Source: Pseudomonadota bacterium
GTDB lineage: Bacteria > Myxococcota_A > UBA796 > SXON01
Length of the DNA stretch: 64,000 nucleotides
Assembly (NCBI GenBank): GCA_030685065.1
Contig: JAUXQH010000155.1
Location: forward strand, 29,974 to 93,973
Direction of reading: 5' to 3'
Numbering within the stretch: position 1 is the stretch's first letter; every line of letters starts with the position of its first letter. The position numbers were made by a program, and so were the translations under genes. Below the pieces are notes generated by a model that was not told the origin of the DNA, did not search any database, and saw only the letters and a list, made by a program, of their open reading frames with translations. This document shows, in pieces, positions 35,795 through 43,744 of this stretch.

Positions 35795-38425
35795 TCAGCC
35801 CAGGACCAGCTCCTCCGCAGGCGGCCGCAAGTTGTACGACGAGCTCATGGCGCGGCCGTACGCGCCCGCCGTCGCGATGAGCAGCACGTCCCCTTCCCGC
35901 GTCTCGGGCAGGCGGCGGGCATACCCGAGGGTGTCGCCGCTCTCGCAGATCGGCCCCACGACGTGGGCCACCTGGGTCAGCGGGGCGTCGAGGCGCGTGA
36001 GGTTCACGATCTCGTGCCACGCCCCATAGAGCGCGGGCCGGATGAGGCTGTTCATCCCGGCGTCCACGCCCACGAAGCGCACGTCGCCCTTGTGCTTGAG
36101 CTGGGTCACGCGGCACAGGAGCACGCCCGCCTCCGCCACGAGGAACCGGCCGGGCTCGAGCCAGATCGCGAGGCGTGGGTGCGCCGCCCGGACCCGACCG
36201 AGCGCCATGTCGAACGCGACGAGATCGAGCGGCGCCTGGTCGGGCTTCTCCGGCACCCCGAGCCCGCCGCCCACGTCGAGCCGGCAGACCTCCGGGAAGC
36301 GCTCGGTGACCCCCGAGAGGAAGCGGGCCACGTCGCTCCAGCTCTGCGCGTCGAGGATGCCGCTCCCGACGTGCGCGTGGAGGCCGGTGACGCGGACCCC
36401 GTTGCGTCGGCACAGCTCGGCCACCCGATCCAGCTCGCCCACGGCGATGCCGAACTTGGACCGCTCGCCGCCGGTCCGCACGTGGTCGTGGTGGCCGCGG
36501 CCGGCGCCGGGATCCACCCGCAGCAACACCTCGCGGCCGGCGAACAGCTCCGGCCACTCCGCGAGGGGGTGCACGTTGTCGAGGGTGACGTGCACGCCGG
36601 CCTCGAGCGCGGCGGCGTACTCGGAGCGCGGCGCGAAGTTGGGCGTGAACAGGATGCGGTCGGGGTCGATCCCGGGGACGACCTCCTGCACGCGCGCCAT
36701 CTCGCCCGGCGACACGCACTCGAAGCCGAGACCCGCGGCGTCGACGCGCCGGAGGATGCCCGCGTTCGGGTTCGCCTTGAGCGCGTAGAACACGCGGTCT
36801 ACGCTCCGCAGGCCCCGGAGGGAGGCGGCGGCGGCGTCGATGGTGGCTTGGTCGTAGACGTAGCGGGGAGTCGCTCCCCCGCCCGCGGCGGCGAGGAGCG
36901 CGTCACGACGGCCCACCCACCACGGGGTCCGCGCGGCGGGGGGCAGGGCGAGGGCACCGTCGCGGAGCTCGCGCCAGGAGGGACCGAACGTGGCGTCGGC
37001 CTCGCTCGCGAACAGGAGGGCGTGCAGCTCGCGGACGAGGCGCTGGGCCTGGTCCTCGTCGACCACGAACGTCAGGTTCAGATCGCTCGCGGCCTGCGAC
37101 ACGAGGTGGATGCGCTCGGCCTCGAACACGGCGAGGGCGGGGCCGAGGCGGTGAAGGAGGGTGCGGATGCCGCGTCCGACGAGGCTCACGCTCGCGCACG
37201 GACCGATGACGCGCGCGCCGCAGAGGCGGCCGAGGTCCGCCACGAGGGCGTCGATCGCGCCGGGGCCGAGCGCGTTGGCCGCCGGATCGATCGAGACGGT
37301 GACGTTCGACTCGGAGGTCGAGACCAGGTCGACCGAGATGCCGTGCTCCTTGAAGACCGCGAACACATCCGCGAGGAAGCCCACCTGCTGCCACATGCGC
37401 AGGGTGTCCATGCTCACGAGCACCTGGCCCGCGCGCGAGGAGATCGCCTTGACCCTCGGCCCCTGGCCCGACGAGACGCTGTCGGATGCATCCCCGACCA
37501 CCGTGCCGTCGATGTCGGGCTGCGGCGTGGACTTGATCCACAACGGGATCCCGTGGCGGCGCACCGGATCGATGCAGCGCGGGTGGAGCACCTTCGCGCC
37601 GGTGGAGGCGATCTCCTGGGCCTCGTCGTAGTCGAGGCGGCGCAGCAGGCGGGCCTGCGGCACGTCGCGCGGGTTTGCGCTGAACATGCCGGGCACGTCC
37701 GTCCAGATCTCGCAGCGTGCGGCCTGGAGCGCGGCGGCGAACAGGCTCGCGGAGGTGTCCGAGCCGCCGCGGCCGAGGAGCACGGTGTCGCCGCGGGCCG
37801 TCCTCGCGATGAAGCCCTGCGTGACGAGCACCGGAGCGTCGAGCGCTCCGAGCGCCGCGCGGAGGGCCGGGTCGGCCTCGGGCGAGCACGTGGCGGACAA
37901 GAAGCCCACGGCGCCCTCGCTGCTCGCGGGGGAATCGCCGCGATCGAGGACCCGAAGACAGTCGCGGGCGTCGACGAAGGCGGCCGACCCCACGTCGGCG
38001 AGGACCCGCCCGAGAAAAGCGGCCCCGAGGCGGGTGGACAGGAGCTCGCCGGCGGCCATCACGCGGGCGTGCTGACGGGGCGTGACCTCGCGCGTGAGCG
38101 ACGCGCCGAGCAGGATGCGGCGCGCCTCGTCGAGGATCGGGCGGAGCGGGGTCGTGTCCACCTCCAGCTCGGCCGCTAGCTGCTCATGCACCCCTTCCAC
38201 CCGGTCGAGCGCAGCGTCGTGGCCACCCACGAGCACGGCGTGGAGCGCCTGTCCGAGCAGGTCCGTCACCCCGCTGACCGCGGAGCACACGACCAGCGGC
38301 CGCAACCCCTCCGCGAGCCGCGCGCGCGCGACCTCGGCGATGGTGCACCACCCGGCGGCGCTCGCGACGCTGGTGCCGCCGAACTTGAGGACGACCCAGC
38401 GGGTGGGCAGGGGGGAGGAGGACAT
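35795..38425 (-). CDS. lysAC: Bifunctional aspartate kinase / diaminopimelate decarboxylase
   Basis: An 876-residue fusion of the first and last enzymes of lysine synthesis by the diaminopimelate route. The aspartokinase part (about 1-460) has KFGGTSVAS (K14), RGGSDTSAS and TDVPGMFSANPR, followed by ACT-type regulatory repeats (SVDLVSTSESNVTVSID). The PLP-dependent decarboxylase part (about 500-876) has YALKANPN (K550 binds PLP), HAHVGSGI, LDVGGGLGVPE, WLEPGRFLVAEAG and the active-site CESGDTLG near the end. Both halves look complete. Fused lysAC genes are known, for example in Xanthomonas, but are uncommon. Linking both ends lets one ACT sensor match input and output of the pathway; that is inference. 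Confidence 0.95.
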   Translation of the reverse strand: MSSSPLPTRWVVLKFGGTSVASAAGWCTIAEVARARLAEGLRPLVVCSAVSGVTDLLGQALHAVLVGGHDAALDRVEGVHEQLAAELEVDTTPLRPILDEARRILLGASLTREVTPRQHARVMAAGELLSTRLGAAFLGRVLADVGSAAFVDARDCLRVLDRGDSPASSEGAVGFLSATCSPEADPALRAALGALDAPVLVTQGFIARTARGDTVLLGRGGSDTSASLFAAALQAARCEIWTDVPGMFSANPRDVPQARLLRRLDYDEAQEIASTGAKVLHPRCIDPVRRHGIPLWIKSTPQPDIDGTVVGDASDSVSSGQGPRVKAISSRAGQVLVSMDTLRMWQQVGFLADVFAVFKEHGISVDLVSTSESNVTVSIDPAANALGPGAIDALVADLGRLCGARVIGPCASVSLVGRGIRTLLHRLGPALAVFEAERIHLVSQAASDLNLTFVVDEDQAQRLVRELHALLFASEADATFGPSWRELRDGALALPPAARTPWWVGRRDALLAAAGGGATPRYVYDQATIDAAAASLRGLRSVDRVFYALKANPNAGILRRVDAAGLGFECVSPGEMARVQEVVPGIDPDRILFTPNFAPRSEYAAALEAGVHVTLDNVHPLAEWPELFAGREVLLRVDPGAGRGHHDHVRTGGERSKFGIAVGELDRVAELCRRNGVRVTGLHAHVGSGILDAQSWSDVARFLSGVTERFPEVCRLDVGGGLGVPEKPDQAPLDLVAFDMALGRVRAAHPRLAIWLEPGRFLVAEAGVLLCRVTQLKHKGDVRFVGVDAGMNSLIRPALYGAWHEIVNLTRLDAPLTQVAHVVGPICESGDTLGYARRLPETREGDVLLIATAGAYGRAMSSSYNLRPPAEELVLG

Positions 38426-38544
38426 CCGGGCCGTCTAGCCCGGGGAAGGGCGGCGCGGCGAGCGGGAGCGGATGGGTGGGGGCCGCACAGCGAGGCTTCC
38501 CGCCGCCGCCCGCTTCTGCCGCCACGACGGGCTACCTGGGCGGC

Positions 38545-40080
38545 ATGGACATCGTGCTCGCCACCTTCAACGCGAAGTACATCCACGCGGCGTTCGGGTT
38601 GCGCTACTTGTACGCCAACCTCGGCGAGCTTCAGCCGCGGACCGTCCTGGTGGAGATGGACGCGGGGGTGGCCCCGCTCGACGCGGTGGAGGCGCTGCTC
38701 GCCCACGAACCGCGCGTCATCGGGCTCGGCGTATACATCTGGAACGCGACGCTGATGCTCGCCGTGGTCGAGCTTCTCAAGGCTCTCCGGCCGGACATCG
38801 CGATCGTCCTCGGCGGCCCGGAGGTCAGCCACGAGATCGACGCCCAGCCCCTGTGCGCGCTCGCGGACGTGGTCGTGGTCGGCGAGGCGGACCTCGCGTT
38901 CGCGCAGGTCTGCACCCGGCTCCTCGCGGGCGAACCCGTGGACCACGTGGTGCGCGCCGCGCTCCCCGAGCTCACGACGCTCCGCCTCCCCTATGACCAC
39001 TACACCGACGAGGACCTGGCCCGACGCGTGGTCTACGTGGAAGCGTCGCGGGGCTGCCCGTTCTTGTGCGCGTTCTGCCTCTCGGCGCTCGACAAGAGCG
39101 TGCGCCGCTTCGACGAGGACGCGTTCGTGGCGGCCCTGGGCGCGCTCCACGATCGGGGGCTCCGCAACTTCAAATTCGTCGACCGCACGTTCAACCTCTC
39201 CATCGCGAGCTGCAAGCGCATCCTCGGGTTTTTCCTGGAGCGGCTCGACCCCGATCTGTTCGTTCACTTCGAGCTGATCCCGGATCGCCTCCCAACTGAA
39301 CTGAAGGCGCTGATCGCGGCGTTTCCTCCAGGAACGCTCCAATTCGAGATCGGCATCCAGACCTTCGACGCCGAGGTCGCCGCCCGCATCGATCGTCGCC
39401 ACGACCCCGCGCAGATCGAGGCCAACCTCACCTGGCTCCGCGCGAACACCGGCGTGCACCTCCACACCGACCTCATCGTCGGGCTGCCCGGCGAGTCGGT
39501 GACCCAATTCGCCGCGGGGTTCGACCGGCTGTTCGCGTTGGATCCGCAGGAGATCCAGGTGGGCATCCTCAAGCGGCTACGCGGCGCGCCGATCGCCCGG
39601 CACACCGGGCCGTGGGGCATGATCTACAGCCCGCGCCCGCCCTACGAAGTGCTGGAGACCGGCGCGATCCGATTTCCCGAGCTGCAGGCGATGAAGCGCT
39701 TCGCGCGCTTCTGGAGCGTGCTCGCCAACTCGGGCCACTACCGACACACCTTGCCGCTGCTGATGGGCGGAGAGTCCGCGTTCGCGCGGTTCCTGGCGCT
39801 GTCGGAGGCCCTCGGGGGGCGCTTCGGGCGCTCCCACGGGATCGCGTCCGGCCGCCTGGTCGAGGCCGTGTACGACCACGGAATCGGCGCCGGGATCGCG
39901 CCCGAATCGCTCGGGCGCGCCCTGATCGACGATCTCTTGAACACCGGCCGCCTGCCGATCCCCGACTTCCTCCGGCCGTTCGCCACGGAGGAGGAGCGCG
40001 CGATCCGGAAGGCCCGCGTGGCCCCGAAGGACGGGCACGCGCGGCAAGAAGCGCACGGGTCCCGCGGGGCGCCGGCGTAG
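38545..40080 (+). CDS. B12-binding radical SAM protein (DUF4080 type)
   Basis: A 511-residue protein. An N-terminal cobalamin-binding-like Rossmann domain (about 1-145: VLATFNAKYIHAAFGLRYL, VIGLGVYIWN, VLGGPEVS) is followed by a radical SAM domain with the cluster cysteines C171, C175 and C178 in GCPFLCAFC. A DUF4080-type C-terminal region extends to the end. Such proteins do difficult methylations or rearrangements; the substrate is unknown. I chose the ATG at 38545, where homology-like sequence begins; an upstream frame from 38476 lacks a binding site. Divergent from lysAC across 119 bases. Confidence 0.9.
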   Translation: MDIVLATFNAKYIHAAFGLRYLYANLGELQPRTVLVEMDAGVAPLDAVEALLAHEPRVIGLGVYIWNATLMLAVVELLKALRPDIAIVLGGPEVSHEIDAQPLCALADVVVVGEADLAFAQVCTRLLAGEPVDHVVRAALPELTTLRLPYDHYTDEDLARRVVYVEASRGCPFLCAFCLSALDKSVRRFDEDAFVAALGALHDRGLRNFKFVDRTFNLSIASCKRILGFFLERLDPDLFVHFELIPDRLPTELKALIAAFPPGTLQFEIGIQTFDAEVAARIDRRHDPAQIEANLTWLRANTGVHLHTDLIVGLPGESVTQFAAGFDRLFALDPQEIQVGILKRLRGAPIARHTGPWGMIYSPRPPYEVLETGAIRFPELQAMKRFARFWSVLANSGHYRHTLPLLMGGESAFARFLALSEALGGRFGRSHGIASGRLVEAVYDHGIGAGIAPESLGRALIDDLLNTGRLPIPDFLRPFATEEERAIRKARVAPKDGHARQEAHGSRGAPA

Positions 40081-40100
40081 GTGGGTGCCGGCCAGTCGGG

Positions 40101-40430
40101 CTAGCCCCGCGAGGGGAAGATGCCTTCGAGCGCGATGATCCAGTTGAGCACGAGGAACGGCTGGGCCTCGGCGCCGGCCGCGCCCGCGGACGAGGCCTCG
40201 CCCTGCACGTAATTGGAGAGGCCAGGGCCCTGGCCGAAGTGCAGGGGGGTGCGGCCGCGCAGGTCCGGCAGCGCGAAGGTGGTGATGCCGTCACCGCCGT
40301 AGGTGGTGCCGAGGAGCGAGAAGAGCGCCGTGTTCTGCGCGATGGACAGGAGCTGCCCGTTGCAGAAGGCCCAGCCGCGCGGGGCGAAGTTGAAGCCGAC
40401 GAGCATGAGCTGGCCGAGGAAGGGTTCCAT
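40101..40430 (-). CDS. Short tail-collar (microcystin-dependent-protein-like) protein
   Basis: A 109-residue protein with both ends of the phage tail collar/MdpB family: the start MEPFLGQLMLVGFNFAPRGW and FCNGQLL, the core TTYGGDGITTFALPDLRGR, and the ending LNWIIALEGIFPSRG. The middle segment usually found between GEASS-type and QPF-type sequences, with VTLT and QMPxHxH, is missing, so it is about 60 residues shorter than usual. It may be a compact secreted or structural protein. GGAG lies upstream of the ATG. There are no other phage genes nearby, so this is not a prophage. Confidence 0.85.
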   Translation of the reverse strand: MEPFLGQLMLVGFNFAPRGWAFCNGQLLSIAQNTALFSLLGTTYGGDGITTFALPDLRGRTPLHFGQGPGLSNYVQGEASSAGAAGAEAQPFLVLNWIIALEGIFPSRG

Positions 40431-40737
40431 GGATGAGACTCCGGTGGTTTGGGGGATGCGCCCGAGGACAGGGCGCGGCGAACGTACCACACTCACGCCG
40501 CTGTCATCGCGACGGCTCACTTGCGATTCCGCGCGGACCCGAGGCGATGCCCGTGCATCGGTGACGCCCATCCGCCCACGCACCCGGCGGCCGCGCGAAG
40601 GTCCGCGCCGTGCGCCGTTTGACCGCAGCGTAGGCAGGCAGTAGGGAGAGCGGCAGCCGGGGTTCACCGTTCCCATCCACCGCGACCCTCTCGCCGCGGT
40701 CGAAGCCTCGGTCCCCCCCGAGGCGCGCCTGCTCGCG
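40431..40737. other. Divergent intergenic region
   Basis: These 307 bases separate the collar-like protein from the Ser/Thr kinase gene. I see no convincing promoter or structured RNA. An in-frame stop lies about 25 codons before the assigned kinase start; there is no ATG or GTG between, only CTG and TTG, so the kinase start is uncertain. Confidence 0.45.
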
Positions 40738-43083
40738 TTGCGCACGCTCCTCCTCGGGCCCGGAGAGTTCGGCGACGCCACGCTCCGTTGGATGGACGGC
40801 GGCGAGACCCTCCCCGTCCCGCCGAGCCCGGCGCCGCCCGGCCCGCCCTCCACGCCGGACCACCTCGCCGTGCGCGATCTGCTCGGGGTCGGCGGCATGG
40901 GCGAGGTGTGGCGCACGCAGGACAAGCAGCTCAACCGCGTCGTGGCCCTCAAGACCGTCCGCGCGGACCTGCGCTCCCCCCACTTCGCAGCGCTCTTGGA
41001 GCTCGAGGCCCTCGTCACGGCCAGCCTCCGCCACCCCGGCATCCCCGAGGTGTACGAGCGGGGCACCCTCGGCGACGGGCGGCCGTACTACACGATGCCG
41101 GTGTACGTGGGCCGCACGCTGCGCGACCTGCTCGCCGAGAACATCGGCCGCGCGCGGACCATCGAGAGCCTCCGCGCGCTCGTGGACGTCGCGCTCCGCG
41201 CCGCGGAGGCCGTCGCGAAGGCGCATGCGCTCGGGATCCTCCACCGCGATCTGAAGCCCGAAAACGTGTACCTCGGCGAACACGACGAGGTCGTGGTTTT
41301 GGACTGGGGGATCGCGCGCGCGCCCGTCGCCGCCGCAGGGACGGCCCCGGCAGAGGGAGACAAGACCGGAGTGGCCGGCACCCGCGGCTACATGTCGCCG
41401 GAGCAGGAGGCCGGCGATCGCCCCCGGATCGGCCCCCCCGCAGACGTATGGGCGCTCGGGATCATCCTCGACGAGCTGCTCCACGCGGGCCGGCCCGGCC
41501 CCCTGGAGGACAGCACCGCGCGCGGGGCGCTCGGCGTCGTCGTGGCCCGCGCGATCGCGAGGTCGCCGACCGACCGGCATCGGGACGCGGGTGACCTCGC
41601 GGAGGCCCTGCGCGGCTGGCGCAGCGCGGTGGACCGCCGCGCACGCGCCCTGCACCTGGTAGACCGCGCGGACGCCGAAGCGCGCGCCGCCGAGCACGAG
41701 CGAGCCCGCGCCACCCACGCGCGGAAGGAAGCCGCGGCCCTCGCGGCGACCATCCAGCCGTGGCAGCCCGAGGCGGACAAGCGTCCCGTCTGGGACGCGG
41801 AGGACCGCGCCGCCGCGCTGGCCCACGCGGCCGAGCTCCACATGCTGGAGCGTGACCGGCTGCTCCAGGGCGCGTTCACCCACGACCCCGAGCTCCCCGA
41901 GGCCCACGCGCGCCTCGCGGCGCTGTACCGGGATCGCCACGCCGAGGCCGAGGCCGAGAAGGACACCGCGGCGGCCGCACGCTGCTGGGTGCTCTTGCGC
42001 GCGCACGACCGCGGGGAGCACGCGGCCTACCTCACCGGCCACGGCACCATCAGCGTGCACACCGAGCCGGCTGGCGCCTGGGCCACGCTCTACCGCTACA
42101 CCGAGCGGGACCGCCGGCTGGTCCCCGTGTTGGAGCGCGAGCTCGGCACCACCCCGATCGTACGGGCGCGGGTGCCCCACGGGAGCTGGCTGGTGCGGCT
42201 CCACCTCGACGGGCACGCGCCCGTGGACCATCCGCTCTGGGTGCGCCGGATGGAGCACTCCGACGGCGTTCCGCCTGGGGACTCCGAGCCCCGGCGGATC
42301 CGTTTGCCGACGCTCGGCTCGGTGGGGCCGGACGACTGCGTCGTGACCCCGGGGTGGACCCTCATCGGCGGAGATCCCGGCTCCCCCGCGCAGGCGCCAC
42401 GCCAGCGGATCTGGCTCGAAGGGTTCGTGATGCGGCGGTTCCCCGTGACCAACCGCGAGTACCTGGCGTTCCTGAACGAACTCGCTGAGCGCGGCCAGGC
42501 GGACGAGGCCCTGGGTTGGGCGCCGCGCGAAAAGGGCCCCAGCTACGATCAGCCGGGGCGCGTGCTGTACGGATGGGACGGAGCGCGCTTCTCGCTCGTC
42601 CCCGATCGCGAGGGGCACACCTGGGATCCCGAGTGGCCCGTGATGATGATCACGTGGAGCGCCGCGTTGGCCTACGCCGCGTGGCGCGCGGCGCGGGAGG
42701 GGCTCCCGTGGCGGGTGGCGCGGGAGGACGAGTGGGAGCGCGCGGCGCGCGGCGCGGACGGGCGCTTCTTCCCCTGGGGCGACCACCTCGACGCGACGCG
42801 TGCGTGCTACCTCGCGAGCTGGCCGCCGGGCACGGACATCCTCCCGGTGCCGATCTCCACGTTCCCGCTCGACGAGAGCCCCTTCGGAGCGCGCGGCCTC
42901 GCGGGGAGCATGCGCGAGCTGTGCCACAACGTGTGGGGCACGCCGAGCGAGCACATGCACGGGTTTCCGGCGCTCCGCGGGGGGGGCTGGAACACCGCCC
43001 ACCAGATCGTGCGCGCGGCCACGCGCACGATCACCAACCCCCGGGACCCCAACGCGAGCGTGGGATTCCGGTTGGTGCGGTGA
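40738..43083 (+). CDS. Ser/Thr protein kinase fused to PEGA-like and SUMF1-type domains
   Basis: A 781-residue soluble protein. Kinase domain at about 43-300: glycine loop GVGGMGEV, K72, catalytic D171 in HRDLKPEN, D189 in a DWG variant of DFG, and GTRGYMSPEQ. A helical linker (300-425) is followed by a PEGA-like beta domain (about 437-515). The C-terminal SUMF1-type domain (about 535-780: RFPVTNREYLAFLN, FPWGD, LRGGGWN, VGFRL) lacks the catalytic Cys pair, so it is a binding rather than a sulfatase-activating domain. No membrane helix is visible. The start is uncertain: TTG at 40738, as no ATG or GTG fits. Likely a cytoplasmic signalling kinase. Confidence 0.9.
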   Translation: MRTLLLGPGEFGDATLRWMDGGETLPVPPSPAPPGPPSTPDHLAVRDLLGVGGMGEVWRTQDKQLNRVVALKTVRADLRSPHFAALLELEALVTASLRHPGIPEVYERGTLGDGRPYYTMPVYVGRTLRDLLAENIGRARTIESLRALVDVALRAAEAVAKAHALGILHRDLKPENVYLGEHDEVVVLDWGIARAPVAAAGTAPAEGDKTGVAGTRGYMSPEQEAGDRPRIGPPADVWALGIILDELLHAGRPGPLEDSTARGALGVVVARAIARSPTDRHRDAGDLAEALRGWRSAVDRRARALHLVDRADAEARAAEHERARATHARKEAAALAATIQPWQPEADKRPVWDAEDRAAALAHAAELHMLERDRLLQGAFTHDPELPEAHARLAALYRDRHAEAEAEKDTAAAARCWVLLRAHDRGEHAAYLTGHGTISVHTEPAGAWATLYRYTERDRRLVPVLERELGTTPIVRARVPHGSWLVRLHLDGHAPVDHPLWVRRMEHSDGVPPGDSEPRRIRLPTLGSVGPDDCVVTPGWTLIGGDPGSPAQAPRQRIWLEGFVMRRFPVTNREYLAFLNELAERGQADEALGWAPREKGPSYDQPGRVLYGWDGARFSLVPDREGHTWDPEWPVMMITWSAALAYAAWRAAREGLPWRVAREDEWERAARGADGRFFPWGDHLDATRACYLASWPPGTDILPVPISTFPLDESPFGARGLAGSMRELCHNVWGTPSEHMHGFPALRGGGWNTAHQIVRAATRTITNPRDPNASVGFRLVR

Positions 43084-43121
43084 GCCGAGCCCGCGTCATC
43101 GACGGGGGGCGGCGGATCGAG

Positions 43122-43586
43122 TCAGACGGCGATCGAAGCCAGGCGGGAGGTCACCCGCACGCGCCCCGCCATCGAGGCCAGGGTCTCGATGGCCGCGGCG
43201 TACCGGAGCGTGTTCTGCCGCTGCCTCGAGGCCAGCGGCGAGCCCTTGGACCCCCTGACTTCCTTTCCGGCCCGGGCCTTGAGCGCCTTCGCCAGCCCGG
43301 CCAACCCCGCCGCGATCTGCTTGACGTCCTTGGCCGAGAGTCGGCCTTGGCCATCCAGGAGCGCCGACCACAAGGCGATGCGCAGCTCGGTGACGTAGAG
43401 CACGCCATCCTGCACCTCCACGCCGAGCCGCTGCAACAACTCCAGGAAGTCCGGCGGCGGCATCCAGCCTCCGCCCGGGTCGGTGACGATCACGGGTTCC
43501 GCCGGCCTGGGGGCGGCGTCGAGGGTGCAGAGGCCCGCGCGCTGCATCTTGGGCGTGCATTCGACGAGGCTCAACTTGGTCAGCAT
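43122..43586 (-). CDS. Hypothetical protein
   Basis: A 154-residue protein I do not recognise. Its first half holds Cys and Pro residues (LVECTPKMQRAGLCTLD, GGGWMPPPDFLELLQRLGV), and its second half is a basic helical region (KDVKQIAAGLAGLAKALKARAGKEVRG). There is no signal peptide or membrane segment. I chose the ATG at 43586 because AAAGGA precedes it by about seven bases; the frame stays open 13 codons further. It converges on the kinase-SUMF1 gene and is divergent from the hybrid kinase at 43745. Codon use is like its neighbours, supporting a real gene. Confidence 0.65.
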   Translation of the reverse strand: MLTKLSLVECTPKMQRAGLCTLDAAPRPAEPVIVTDPGGGWMPPPDFLELLQRLGVEVQDGVLYVTELRIALWSALLDGQGRLSAKDVKQIAAGLAGLAKALKARAGKEVRGSKGSPLASRQRQNTLRYAAAIETLASMAGRVRVTSRLASIAV

Positions 43587-43744
43587 CAGCGGGTCCTTTG
43601 TCAGGGGTAGAATCGGCGCGTGCATGATGCCACGCCTGTCGCGTTCGTGGATCCGCTGGTCCAGGCTCCGCTGGCCCGCGAGCTTGATACAGCGCCGCAG
43701 CGAACCCGCGGCCGACGAGGCGGGGTCCCGCGGAGATCCGGTTG

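Noticed and set aside
38426..38544. Lysine riboswitch before lysAC
   Set aside because: The 119-base gap shows no leader long or structured enough for the known lysine riboswitch.
40101..40430. Prophage
   Set aside because: Only a lone collar-like protein; no other phage structural, lysis or integrase genes nearby.
40504..43002. 832-codon minus-strand open frame
   Set aside because: Complement of the Ser/Thr kinase-SUMF1 gene, whose motifs are unmistakable; the antisense protein has none.
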